A stretch of DNA of 64,000 bases from Salvelinus alpinus (lineage: Eukaryota > Chordata > Actinopteri > Salmoniformes > Salmonidae), in assembly GCF_045679555.1 (NCBI RefSeq), contig NC_092100.1:37100106-37164105 (forward strand), in the 5' to 3' direction. This document shows, in pieces, positions 50,004 to 62,345 of this stretch (position 1 is its first letter; every line of letters starts with the position of its first letter). The notes below the pieces were generated by a model. It was not told the origin of the DNA. It did no database searches and saw only the letters and a list, made by a program, of their open reading frames with translations. The translations under genes and the position numbers were made by a program.

Positions 50004-51284
50004 GGCTTCTTTTAACCCATTGCTTTTCTACTTTCTACCGCCTGCAGAGAGAAACTTTGTAGCGGGGCAGGGGGAAAATAGGGAGGAGCATCGAGGATAG
50101 TCACATTAGAAGGGGTGGGAGGAGTGGAAATGTTGGATGGGCAAGGAGGCATAGCAGAGTCAAATAGGAATCCTGACTTAATGAAGTGGTGATTAAAGAG
50201 CTCAGCCATGTGCTTCTTGTCAGTAACAACCACACCATCAACAATAAGGGACATGGACAGCTGTGAGGAGGAGGGTTATTCTCCAGGTCTTTAACCGTTT
50301 TCCAGAACTTCTTGGGGTTAGACCCACTGAGAGAGAACTGCTGCTTAAAGTAACTAACTTTGGCCTTCCGGATAGCCTGAGGGCACTTATTTCTCATTTG
50401 CCTGAACGAGAGCCAGTCAGTCTGTGTATGCGTGTGCCGAGCAGTTTGCCAAATGGAATTCTTGAGTTGGAGTAACTCTGCCAGATCATGGTCGAACCAG
50501 GGGCTGAACCTGTTTTTAATTGTCATTTTCATTATGGGTGCATATTTGTTAACGATACCACTAAAAGTATCAAAAAATAAGGTCCAAGCGTCTTTGACAG
50601 AGGGGATCAAGCTGATTCTATGCCAATTTACAGAGGCCAGATCATCAAGGAAGTCTTGCTCATTCAAGTATTTTAGCAAGCGTCTATGACAAGTCAGGAC
50701 AGGTCGCCCAATTTGTAAGTCGCTCTGGATAAGAGCGTCTGCTAAATGACTTAAATGTAAATGTAAAAATGTTTCACTGAGCAGCCATTATGAACACAGG
50801 CTGTAAAACACTGATCACAAAGGTCATTACAGAAAACATCAGACTAATAAATACCAGGATTATTTGTATGGATAACATCAAGGAGAGTAGCCTTTTCTGG
50901 GTGTTTGGAGTCATACCTTTTGGGATTGGTAATAATCTGAGAAAGATTTAGGGAGTCCCATTGCTTTAGGATTTTGTCAGGTGGTTTAAGCATGTCCCAG
51001 TTTAGGTCACCTAAGAGGACAAATTCAGACTTAGTGTAAGGGGCTAGGAGACAGCTTAGGGCATTTAGGGTACAGGCCGGTGCTGATGGTGGCCGATAAC
51101 ACCCAGCAACAGTAAACAAAGAGTTATTTGAAAGTTTAATGCATAAAACCAGCAAATAAAATTGTTTGGGGACAGACTTGGTGGACACAACCGACCACTG
51201 AAGGTGTTGCTTGGTAAAGATTTTCACTCCACCGCTTTTGGAAGATCTGTCTTGCCAAAAAAGGTTGTAACCAGAAAGGTTTAA
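50004..51284 (-). mobile_element. Rex1-like LINE, endonuclease part
   Basis: Minus-strand codons read SGYNLFWQDRSSKSGGVKIF, VAGCYRPPSAPACTLNAL, LLGDLNWDMLKPPDKIL and TLLDVIHTNNPG (endonuclease), then KNRFSPWFDHDLAELLQLKN and NPKKFWKTVKDLENN (before the reverse transcriptase). A repeat of about 70 bases with AAGTCGCTCTGGATAAGAGC is inserted at 50698-50768. The reverse transcriptase itself is missing. Rex1 assignment is by recall. Confidence 0.8.
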
Positions 51285-52400
51285 TTAGATTTAACCTTTA
51301 TTTAACCAGGTAGGCTAGTTGAGAACAAGTTCTCATTTGCAACTGTGACCTGGCCAAGATAAAGCAAAGCAGTTCGACACATACAACAACACAGAGTTAC
51401 ACATGGAATAAACAAACATACAATCAATAATACAGTAGATCTATATACAGCATGTGCAAATGAGGTAGGATAAGAGAGGTAAGGCAATAAATAGGCCATG
51501 GCGGCAAAGTAATTACAATATAGGAATTAAACACGGGAATGGTAGGATGTGCAGAAGATGAATGTGCAAGTTGAGATACTGGGGTGCAAAGGAGCAAGAT
51601 AAATAAATAAATGAATACAGTATGGGGAGGAGGTAGATTGGATGGGCTATTTACAGATGCGATATGTACAGGTGCAGTGATATGTGAGCTGCTCTGACAG
51701 TTGGTGCTTAAAGCTAGAGAGGGAGGTAAGAGTCTCCAGCTTCCGAGATTCTTGCAGTTCGTTCCAGTCATTGGCAACAGAGAACTGGAAGGAGAGGCGG
51801 CCAAAGGAAGAATTGGCTTTGTGGGTGACCAGTGAGATATACCTGCTGGAGCGCGTGCTATGGGTGGGTGATGCTATGGTCACCAGTGAGCTGAGATAAG
51901 GCGGGGCTTTACCTAGCAAAGACTCGTAGATAACCTGGAGCCAGTGGGTTTGGCGACGAGTATGAAGCGAGGGCCAGCCAACGAGAGCATACAGGTCGCA
52001 GTGGTGGGTATTATATGGGGCTTTGGTGACAAAACGGATGGCACTGTGATAGACTGCATCCAATTTGTTGAGTAGAGTGTCGGAGGCTATTTTGTAAATG
52101 ACATCGCCGAAGTCGAGGATCGGTAGGATGGTCAGTTTTACGAGGGTATGTTTGGCAGCATGAGTGGAGGATGCTTTGTTGTGAAATAGGAAGCCAATTC
52201 TAGATTTAATTTTGGATTGGAGATGCTTAATGTGAGTCTGGAAGGAGAGTTTACAGTCTAACCAGACACCTAGGTATTTGTAGTTGTCCACATATTCTAA
52301 GTCAGAACCGTCCAGAGTAGTGATGCTGGACGGGCGGGCAGGTGCGGGCAGCGATTGGTTGAAGAGCACACCTTTACAAAAAATGTGATCAAATTTGCCA
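51285..52400 (-). mobile_element. Rex1-like LINE, 3' half
   Basis: The open frame to about 51647 encodes LDGSDLEYVDNYKYLGVWLD, FGDVIYKIASDTLLNKLDAV, YHSAIRFVTKAPYNTHHCDL and NDWNELQESRKLETL, the C-terminal part of a reverse transcriptase polyprotein. The 3' tail ends with TACCTGGTTAAATAAAGGTT at 51285. It lies upstream of the endonuclease piece on the same strand, so it is a separate copy, 5' truncated, that joined or entered it. Confidence 0.85.
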
Positions 52401-52690
52401 TTGCTCTTTCTTTTAGAAACTGCCGTGATCTAATTCCAATAGCTCCAAATTATAAAGGGTGTTACTGTCAACATAAAAGGTTAATGGAGGGCGTTTTCCA
52501 GGCGGAGTTATAATGCTCCTTCACAAGCGCACAGGTTTATGACAGGTTTATAACGGGAAACCTGCGTATGTATGGCGTGCGCCAAATGTACATTTCTAAA
52601 TAAATTACGTGTGTATTATTTTCAGAAATGGTGCATGGCAGATACTTAGTGTGAAATTTACGCAACGGTTATAAAGGAGATGCAACAGGC
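52401..52690. repeat. Interspersed repeat beside the SHANK exon copy
   Basis: The segment with GGCGTGCGCCAAATGTACAT and GAAATTTACGCAACGGTTAT resembles a dispersed salmonid repeat. It ends a few bases from the exon's donor side. Confidence 0.45.
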
Positions 52691-52697
52691 TCCTCAC

Positions 52698-52806
52698 CTC
52701 CCGATTCAGGGTCGTGGAAGTTGGGGTCCAGACCTTTCTCCAGGAATTTGGACACCTTCTCAATGTTCCTCTGCTGAACATACTCCATAAACTTCTTCAG
52801 GTTCGC
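52698..52806 (-). CDS. shank: SHANK exon (start of ankyrin repeats), antisense copy inside the hAT-like element
   Basis: On the minus strand the exon is preceded by CTGTCTCCAG and encodes ANLKKFMEYVQQRNIEKVSK then FLEKGLDPNFHDPESG, ending GGGAG/GTGAGG. It starts in phase 0, as required after the exon at 24914-24985, and ends in phase 1. The sequence is the first ankyrin repeat of SHANK proteins, which follows LHTK directly. It is intact: no stop, good splice sites. It lies on the strand opposite to the other two exons and within the target duplications of the hAT-like element. I infer a captured copy. A local assembly error or rearrangement is the alternative. The true next exon was not found on the + strand before 64000. 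Confidence 0.9.
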
Positions 52807-53114
52807 CTGGAGACAGACAGAGAGAGGGTCCATGTCATTCAACTAGTATCAAAAACATATTTAAATGTATTTCATGCAAATCAAATTCTATTAAATATTG
52901 AGGAAGGGGCAGAGGTGGAGAGTTTGAGAGAGAGAGAGATAGAGAGAGAGATAAAGAAAGAGAGGGGCCAGGAGGCAAGAGCGATAGTTAGAGAGGAAGA
53001 TAAATAGAGTGGAGAGGCCAGGATGCATTTGGGTGGGGGGGGGGGGGGGGTTGTGAAACTCTCCTGCCATTGTTAGGCTCAAGAGTTTTCACACCTCTCA
53101 CTTCACATTTCAGT
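52807..53114. other. Intron-derived flank, GA-rich stretch and poly(G)
   Basis: The first part is probably intron accompanying the SHANK exon copy. A GA-rich stretch lies at 52920-52985 and an uninterrupted run of 16 G at 53035-53050. Confidence 0.55.
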
Positions 53115-53600
53115 GCTAATTTCAGTCAGATTCACAGAATAATATAGAATGTCATTGTATGCTCTAGCGTTACCATTTCCCTTCACTGGAACTAAAGGGC
53201 GTAGCCTGAACCATGACAAATAGTACCAGACAATTATTCCTCTTCCACCAAACTTTACAGTTGGCACTATGCAATCGGGCAGGTAGCATTCTTCTGGGAT
53301 CCACCACACCCAGATTCATCCGTCGGACTGCCAGATGGTGAAGCGTGATTCATCACTTCAGAGAACGCATTTCCACTGCTCCGGAGTCCAATTGTGGCGA
53401 GCTTTACACCACTCCATCCAACCCTTCGGATTGCTCATGGTGATCATAGGCTTGTGTGTGGCTGCTTGGCCATGGAAACCCATTTCATATAGTTCCCGAC
53501 AAACATTTCTTGTTCTTGAGGCAGTTTGGATGTCGGTAGTGAATATTGCAACCAAGGACAGACGATTTTTACACGATGTGCGCTTCAGCACTCGGCGGTC
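53115..53600 (-). pseudogene. Tc1-like transposase fragment
   Basis: Minus-strand codons include RLSLVAIFTTDIQTASRTRN, MGFHGQAATHKPMITMSNPK and WCKARHNWTPEQWKCVL, then after a break [20 protein letters not shown]. This is the region from the second helix-turn-helix through the first catalytic strand of a Tc1 transposase. Frameshifts and stops are present and both terminal repeats are absent. Confidence 0.82.
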
Positions 53601-53619
53601 CTCTTGGAGGGCTGGTGGT

Positions 53620-54375
53620 CTGGCGGTTGGGAGCTTGGGAGCTTGGGCCAGTGGCTGATGGGTTACTGGTTTGGGTCCTTGAGCTGGGCGTTGACCCTGG
53701 TTGCTTCTGTGGGTCGCTCTGAGTGGGAGTCTGTTAGATGACTGATGTGATGTAGATGTTGAGAGGCTTCACTGCAAGTAGATTGTATGTTTTTTATATT
53801 CAATAAAAACATTTTAATAAAAAATGAAGGGGTGTCGACAAACCTACTGCAACCCTCATCCTCCACATACAGCAGCCGTTCCGCCAGTCACATTCTGTTA
53901 AAGTTCCCCAAAGGACATCCCTGGGTCACTCTTCTTTTCATTTAGCTGCATCTAGCAACTGGAACAAGCTACAAAAACCCCTCAAACTGTACAGTTTTAT
54001 CTCCATCTCTACATTCAAATATTCAATCATGGACACTCTTCCTGACACTTGTGGCTGCTTCACGTGATGTAGTTTTGTCTATACCTTTTTATTGTCTGTT
54101 CCTAACAATGTTTGTACCATGTTTGTGCTGCTACCATGTTTTGCTGCTGCCATGTTGCATTGCTACCATGTTGTGTTGCTATCATGTTGTGTTGTCATGT
54201 TGTGTTTCTGCCATGTTGTGTTGTTGTATTAGGTCTTACTTTATATAGTGTTATGGTGTCTCTCTTGTCGTGATGTGTGTTTTGTCCAACAAGGAGGCCT
54301 TTTGCCTCTTGGTAGGCTGTCATTGTAAAAACGAGTTCCTTCGTAATTGACTTGCCTATTTAAATAATACCATGG
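53620..54375 (+). mobile_element. Two LINE 3' tails in series
   Basis: The first ends near 53828 with AATAAAAACATTTTAATAAAA. The second (53835-54375) opens in C-terminal codons (FSTTFS-like decay; PLGHSSFHLAASSNWNKL type) and ends TTGACTTGCCTATTTAAATA, the tail shared with salmonid SINEs (RSg-1-like). Both are 5' truncated. Confidence 0.7.
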
Positions 54376-55407
54376 AGGAGCTTAGAAGAGAGGAACTCCC
54401 TCACACTTTTATTCCATAGGCTGGAATCTGCACTATGCAGCTGTTGCAAGAGTGCATGTTTCACTGGCTGTCAACTGGTTCCAAAAACAATGATTGATAG
54501 GCAGGTTAAACTTATTAAATTCAACCATTATTGGGTTAAAATACACATATACATTTGTGATCAGCCATCCACAACAACCACAATCTATATGGCGGAAATA
54601 GCTAAACGAGAAAGCAGCAGTGTGATTCACATCAATGCGCTATGTAGATATCAATAATAAGTTATATTCGTATCCCCCGTAGGCTACACCACTGCTGCCG
54701 TCCTTACCTCAAGGCATTTATTCAAATTGGATGCATAATCTTTGGATGCCAACAGCAGTCGCACCATTGGAAGACATAGCTTGGACTGTAGCCTACAAAA
54801 GCCTATTCCTGCTCTTTTCCCGCGATCCATCAAACACATTTGGTGTGTCATCATAGTGGTCTCTGACTTGTGGTCAGACTCCCTCAGGCCTTGTTTCCAA
54901 CAAGCTCTCGCAGTCTCACATCAGAATTAGAAGTTCATTTATCGCTGGATTTAAACATGCAACCTTAGGCACCAGTGGCAGAAACGTACACCAATCTGCC
55001 ATCCCCGTCTGCAACACCCTAGGAAAACCGAAACCTACTTGAAGGTAACAGCGCTCACTGTTGCCCCTAGTGGCCGGTTTGCATTTCCTCTACTGAAGTC
55101 CTCAGACATGGATGGATGTTGAATACTGACTTGTTTCACAGGTGACCTGTCTGCTTGTTCAATTGAGAAAACATAAAGGTGTCATAAAGATATTTTGGCG
55201 CAAACATCCGTTGTGAACTTAAAATAAATCCTAGAAGTATTAATCTTGGTTTTTCAAAAGTATCTGTAATCTGATTACAATATTTTTGCTGATAACGTAA
55301 CGGATTATAGTTAGCTTTTTTGTAATCAGTTACATGTAACAGACTGCTGTACATGTAATCCGTTACTCCCAACCTTGTATTTAAGACCACTCTTTTTTTT
55401 AAATTTT

Positions 55408-55609
55408 CCCACTGCATCTCAGTGCTAGAGGCGTCACTACTGACACACTGGTTCGAATCCAGGCTGTATCACAACCGGATGTGATTGGGAGTCCGATAGG
55501 GCTGCGTACAATTGGCTCAGTGTCGTCTGGGTTTGGCCAGTGTAGGCCATCATTGTAAATAAGAATTTGTTCTTAACTGACTTGCCTAGTTAAATAAAGG
55601 TTAAATAGA
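55408..55609 (+). mobile_element. SlmI-type SINE, 5' truncated
   Basis: Starts within the head (CACTGCATCTCAGTGCTAGA), has box B GGTTCGAATCCAGGCTG and the tail CTTAACTGACTTGCCTAGTT AAATAAAGGTTAAA. Confidence 0.9.
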
Positions 55610-55877
55610 AAAATAATAAACAGTGTCTGGTCACCCATAGTACTTAGAGCTTAACCTCTCCTCTTAATTCAGTTGACTGGAGGTTCTCCATTAGAACACA
55701 TAATAGATTTCTACACATTAGTACCACGCTCAGGCAGGCAACAGGGTTTATCTATTGCGTCTTGTAGCATTACACTTTAAGACTGTTAGTTATGGATATC
55801 CAAGATGATCTCACACACAAAGACATACAGGAAGTAATGTACACAGATACAGAGGCACACACATGCGCATGCATGCG

Positions 55878-57006
<1,129 letters not shown>

Positions 57007-57043
<37 letters not shown>

Positions 57044-57195
57044 ACGCACACGCACACGCACACGCACACGCACACGCACGCGCACACACGTACACACACG
57101 TACGTACACACACGTACACACACGTACACAAACACAAACACACACATACATACACACACACACACACGTACACAAACACAAACACACACACACAG
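57007..57195. repeat. Compound CA/CG/GTAC microsatellite
   Basis: CA units pass into CACACG hexamers and then CGTACACA units. Alternating purine-pyrimidine over almost 190 bases. Confidence 0.95.
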
Positions 57196-58293
57196 CCATT
57201 ATTAGCAACTGTGGAAAACCCTTAGCCCTCACAGACAGATACACACACAGACAATAACAATCTGGGAGTCAGGGCTTGTCCAGGGAAGTGAACTGTGTGA
57301 AGTTGTGAAACTCATACGTATAACCATACAGGCGCTTACCATTCCTCCCCTCTCTCTTTCTGTTCTCTCTTTCCTCTCATCCCTTCCAACTGCACCCACC
57401 CTTCCCCTTTTCAGTCTCTTCCTGCTCCCACTTCTCTATCTCACTTTGTCTCCCTCCTCCTTTCTCCCCTCCTCCATCTACATCTGATGTGGCTCTTTAC
57501 TATATTTACTGTCCTGCCTTACACTATCTCCATCCCTCCATCCACTTCCTCCACTCCTCCCTTCACCATCTCCTTTACTCTCATGTGTTCCTGCCATGTC
57601 CCTGTCACACTAGTTCATATTTCATAGCCACACGCTTCTAGACCATAAAACCCAGCAATATCCCATGAAGTATAGAATCACACAGACAAATCAAACTGCC
57701 TTCTACTTTTCTCCGAGAGGAAGTGAAGTCTAAAACTTAGACATCCCATTCTGAAAGTTGAACCTTTTTGGAGACGTGCTAAACAGCATGTCCAGTTTGA
57801 AGAGCCCTCTCTGTCCTATTGCAGACACACCTTCCTCTGTGTTCTCATTCCTTTTGGTGTATGATTGTTGCTGCAGACATGGACCAAATACACTTTTGTT
57901 TTAAACAAGATCAAGGTTCCGACCCCTTTTGGTATTTTGATTGGTTTTAGACAGTATAGTAAGAAAGTAGAGATGGGAGACAAATAGTAAGATGCATAGA
58001 CGAGAAGTGCCCAGACAGGGTTCGAACACCTTCACTTTCAAATACTTGAGCTGGGCTTGATTTCAGTTGCCTGGTAGAATGGAAACAATCAAAAGAATAG
58101 TCCCAAAAGTGCAAACTCCAAGCTAAATCAAGGATGCCACAAATAAAATAGTATGTATTCTACAGTATGTATAGTGTATCAAACTTTGGTTTAGCTGCTC
58201 TGAATAATGGCTCTACAGTGCCTTGGTCACTCAACTACAATGGAAACATCCCCTTAGGGGATGAGGGAAAAGCTGGGTTTACCTTTCTACTAC

Positions 58294-58294
<1 letters not shown>
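57196..58294 (+). other. Non-coding DNA with pyrimidine-rich stretch
   Basis: 57340-57600 is CT-rich. No gene recognised. Confidence 0.45.
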
Positions 58295-58376
<82 letters not shown>

Positions 58377-58438
58377 ACACACACACATACACACACATAC
58401 ACACACACATAAACACACACACACATAAACACACACAC
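58295..58438. repeat. (CA)n microsatellite with ATACACAC interruptions
   Basis: Pure CA for about 75 bases, then interrupted units. Confidence 0.97.
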
Positions 58439-59809
58439 AGAGAGAGCAATACATCCCGGTCATGAACAAGTTATTCTTCTAAACCTCAGCACTCATATCT
58501 CAGCTGTGATATTTGTTTAGTTGGATGTTCATTTCATATTTATCATGTTAATGATCATCAGCAAAACCGTTAATTCTCTATCATGTTAGAATGGCCTCAT
58601 TCCTTTCATTAGCTCAAAGAGGAGGACTGTAGGTTAGGATGTGTTTGCTTGTCATTATCTCTAATTGATGCTTGGAGTCTGCTGAGTCTAAGGGCCAGGG
58701 ACAACAGTATTCAAGAGGGTGCATCGTTCACAAAGAAACACACCAAATAGAAAAGACAGGATGCTCTCGTGTTATTTTAAGTAAGGGATGAAACATGTGA
58801 GCTCTAACTGAACATGTACAGTATGTCCATATACTGTATGTTGAATAAGCCACCCTGGTGTGTGTGGCACTCAGCAAGGCTGCTGGCAGAGAGAAAGCAT
58901 TGAATGTGTTTGTGGATAAAAATAGAGTTGGTGAATGAGTCTCTATTGTACAATGAAACCTCTCCACTCTACCACTTCTAACACAGAGCCCTTATTCAAC
59001 ACCCTATACCCACTCTCTCACTAACCAACATTACTTCAACAACTGACCCATCTACCTCAACTTATTCAGCTAACCCACCTTTACCAAAACTCCCCGCTTC
59101 CTCCATATACCCTCTCGTAGACTCCCCCTATACCCACCCTGCCTCCCCCACACCTCCTCACCCCCCATCTCAGTCTGTGAGATATGAGAAGAGGCCCAGA
59201 TGGTTTGAGGACGTGTGCTGGAAGCCAGCCTGGGCAAGCTAATGACATCATTACTCCCTTAATGTCTGTAGGACATGTTTGCAGTTTGGTTATTGGCAGC
59301 AGCATCAGACACATAGACCCTCTCTCCACCGGAATAACACACCTACTGTGCCCCCCCCCCCCCCCCCCCCCAAATATGGAGTGCCAGATCACGAGGGCGT
59401 AGTTACTATAAAGTGTGTGATGTGACTGGATGTAACATTGAACATTTTTAGCTAAGAGTATCGGGTAGAAAACATCAGGTAGAAAAGCATAAAATAAAAT
59501 GAAGCTATATGAATATATATTAGGCATATTAGCTTTACTCTTAAACTGCAAGGCATCGCTACCCCCTTACTACCCCAATGTAATAAATACACTTCATGCT
59601 ATCTGAAAAATAATATTTTGTCTGTGTTTTTGAAGGTCTTGGATAACGTTAGAATACCCCCAAAATGTTTTGGGGAAGAACACAATACCATTTTCATTAG
59701 TTTATGTTACTGTAGGTGATCTGCCGCTGTGTACTTATTTAGGAAAAGTCAAGGAGGGAAGGGGGCAAGATTAAAACATTTCAGAGATATTACTATTTTT
59801 TATTCATAT
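58439..59809 (+). other. Non-coding DNA with a 21-base poly(C) run
   Basis: The homopolymer lies at 59351-59371. Nothing coding is recognised. Confidence 0.5.
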
Positions 59810-60660
59810 GTGACCGGCCGTCTCGATTCGGTCTAATATAGCAAAATTTGAAATGCTGGATAAAAGTAGAGACTATAAAATTGTATATCATATACTACAG
59901 TTGAGGAACAATGGGAAAGTAATTCTGCTTTGAAAGTTGATAAACTTGTAACCCCACTTTTGAAAAAATGTCCCTTGAATGTTTTGGTAGCTCTTATTTG
60001 CCTACACCCAGTCGGCGTCGTTCACACCCTCTTAAGCCTTAGCCCCACCCATCTCTTTAAGGATTCACATTTGAGGCTATGTACTAAACAGAGTGATTAT
60101 GGTAGTGTACTAAACAACCAAAGATTTCAAGACTACAGGCTGGTTTATACTACGTCTATCGACATGTCTGTAGACAGTTGTCGCAGTGACATCATGAACA
60201 TTCTATTGTTGTCCGAAATCAAACTTGTCATTTATATTATGAAAAAGTATAAATACAAAAATGGCAGGCTGCATGACATCAGTAGCCTGGTGGTCCAAAA
60301 TAGCTATTTTAACACCACTATTTTGACACCAATAAACCCATCCATTTAATAATGAATTCAGTATATATCAATATAGCAAACCAGGCACCAAAAAGCAACT
60401 TTCTAAACAATGGTTTGGTTAGTTTCTAGCTTGTTAGCTAGCAAGCTAGAAATAATAATGACCATAATGACCATATCATATAGCGGACAACATCTTAACT
60501 TTAGCTAATATGTATTCATTATTACAGGAAAATAAACAAGCAACAAGATCATTATTTACAAGTTAATGGCGAGCTAATTACAGAAAAGAGCTTACAGTTG
60601 ACGAAATAAAAGCAAGGCATTCTACCAGAGAATTTTAGAATTTGGACACTGTCTTTTTGG

Positions 60661-60868
60661 GATCCTGAGTGGCGCAGCGGTCTAAGGCACTGCATCTCAG
60701 TGCTAAGAGCTGTCACTACAGTCCCTGGTTTAAATCCTGGCTGGTTCAAATCCTGGCTGTGATTGGGAGTCCCATAGGGCGGTGCACAATTGCCCAGAGT
60801 TGCCAGGGTAGGCCGTCATTGTAAATAAGAATTTGATCTTAACTGACTTGCCTAGTATAATAAATTGT
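60661..60868 (+). mobile_element. SlmI-type SINE with duplicated box B region
   Basis: Head GAGTGGCGCAGCGGTCTAAG, then box B given twice (GGTTTAAATCCTGGCTGG and GGTTCAAATCCTGGCTG), tail CTTAACTGACTTGCCTAGT. Confidence 0.88.
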
Positions 60869-61637
60869 TGGCCTAATGTATTATCCTAAATTGACTTCGG
60901 TGCAGGTCATGTTGTTTATCACATGACCGTCTCTGGTAAACACACACTATATCAAATCAAATCTAAGTATATTTATCACATCCACAGGATACAGAAGCTG
61001 TTAACAGTAAAGTGAAATGGTTACTTGCATAGTGGAGATTTTTGTTTAGACATGTAGCTAGCTAGCTAGCTTAAAAATGGACCCTAATCCCAACTCATAA
61101 TGTTACTAGTCTGCATGAATCTGCAGCTAGCTAAAGCTAACCAACTAGGTTCAATGTTGGCTTGCTAGCTATCATTAGGCTATAACTAGCAATGCAAATT
61201 GTTCTGAGTTACGAATAATATTACTACACAGATCATACACGCAATGTTAGCTAGCGAGTCAGCCAGGTAACGTTAGCTAGCTAGCTAATAGTATGCTTTA
61301 ACTTGCAATGAAAACCACTTTTGACAAAATATAATATCTGAAAATGTAGCTACCTAGACTATCTTGCCCGTATACATGGATGAGCACTTCCCCCTCTCTG
61401 TCACGGATTCCTTGGTTACCCTTAGTTTGAAGATGTAATCCGGATACAGGTGTTTTATACAACAGCCTTCTGTGTGTTCTCTTTTTGACTCCCTCTGCAT
61501 ATTTGCAATCAAATGCCAGGATTTTCTCCATCTCCTTAACTATCACACTCTGCTTCCATCAGACATTCCACTGATTTCAAAACACGGTCCTCTAGAAAAT
61601 GAACAGCATTAGCACTTTTGCAGTTCTTTGTGATATC

Positions 61638-61967
61638 TGTTACGGCTGTCGTCGGAGGTGCAGCGTGGTAGGCGTACATTTTGAATTTATTAAATGAACA
61701 CCAAAAAAACAAGAAAGATAAACGACACGTAAAGTATTGTAGCGCTAAACCAGCAACTAACAAAAACAAGATCCCACAACAGAAAGTGGGAAAAGGGCTG
61801 CCTAAGTATGATTCCCAATCAGAGACAACAATAGACAGCTGCCTCTGATTGGGAACCATACTCGGCCAAAAATAAAGAAATAGACAACATAGAATGCCCA
61901 CCCCAAATCACACCCTGACCTAACCAAATAGAGAAACAAAACGGCTCTCTAAGGTCAGGGCGTGACA
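61638..61967 (-). mobile_element. Solo LTR
   Basis: 330 bases with TG...CA ends (TGTTACGGCTGTCG to GGTCAGGGCGTGACA). The 5-bp ATATC stands on both sides (61633-61637 and 61968-61972). On the minus strand a poly(A)-signal-like AATAAATTC lies near the end, so the element probably reads on that strand. It interrupts repeat R copy 2. No internal genes. Confidence 0.85.
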
Positions 61968-62345
61968 ATATCTTTCAAAAAAGTTGCGTTAGACAGGATT
62001 ACCTACACATACTGAGCAGCTCATGTTATAGACAGAAGCTACATGGCAGACTAATCCAAACTTATCTCTCAGCATGTCCAGCCCATCCATTTTCCCAGCC
62101 AATCATGACTAGTGGGAAGGTTCCTCCCTTTTTCTGTGGCTAAACCAACTAGGCTCGTAATTTAACAATTTTAGATGGCTACACATTCGTTATTAAGCCA
62201 GATTAAAGTTCACATGTTCCAGAAGGCATTTCTGCCAAAAAAACAACAACATTTTGATAAAAATGTATGTTTACGTTCCAATGCCTCTCCTGTGAAGTAG
62301 TGACACATGACATACCACTAGTTTCCTGAAACAAGTTGCATATGC

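Larger units (their letters stand above)
49727..55377 (+). mobile_element. hAT-like composite element with perfect 8-bp target duplication
   Basis: The left end is CAGGGTTGGGTAGGTTAC and the right end is the inverse of CAAGGTTGGGAGTAACGG. Both subterminal regions are rich in GTAATC and GATTAC motifs. TATTTAAG stands directly outside both ends (49719-49726 and 55378-55385), the 8-bp duplication expected of hAT transposition. The element's own non-coding sequence appears to be about 49727-50003 and 54400-55377. Between them lie two Rex1-like LINE pieces, a SHANK exon on the minus strand, a Tc1 remnant and two LINE tails. No hAT transposase is seen, so it was moved in trans. Confidence 0.85.
59810..62345 (+). 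mobile_element. Dispersed repeat family R, copy 2 (with nested SINE and solo LTR)
   Basis: Blocks 59870-60210 and 61015-61330 match copy 1 at 22.7-24.2 kb. The part beyond 61330 (CCGTATACATGGATGAGCAC, AGTTTGAAGATGTAATCCGG, TTCATGTTATAGACAGAAGC-like) appears to continue the family to about 62345. A SINE (60661-60868) and a solo LTR (61638-61967) lie inside. No transposase. Confidence 0.65.

Noticed and set aside
61536..61901. Minus-strand 121-residue frame with hydrophobic stretches
   Set aside because: It lies across a solo LTR and its flank; the membrane-like segment is LTR sequence in translation.
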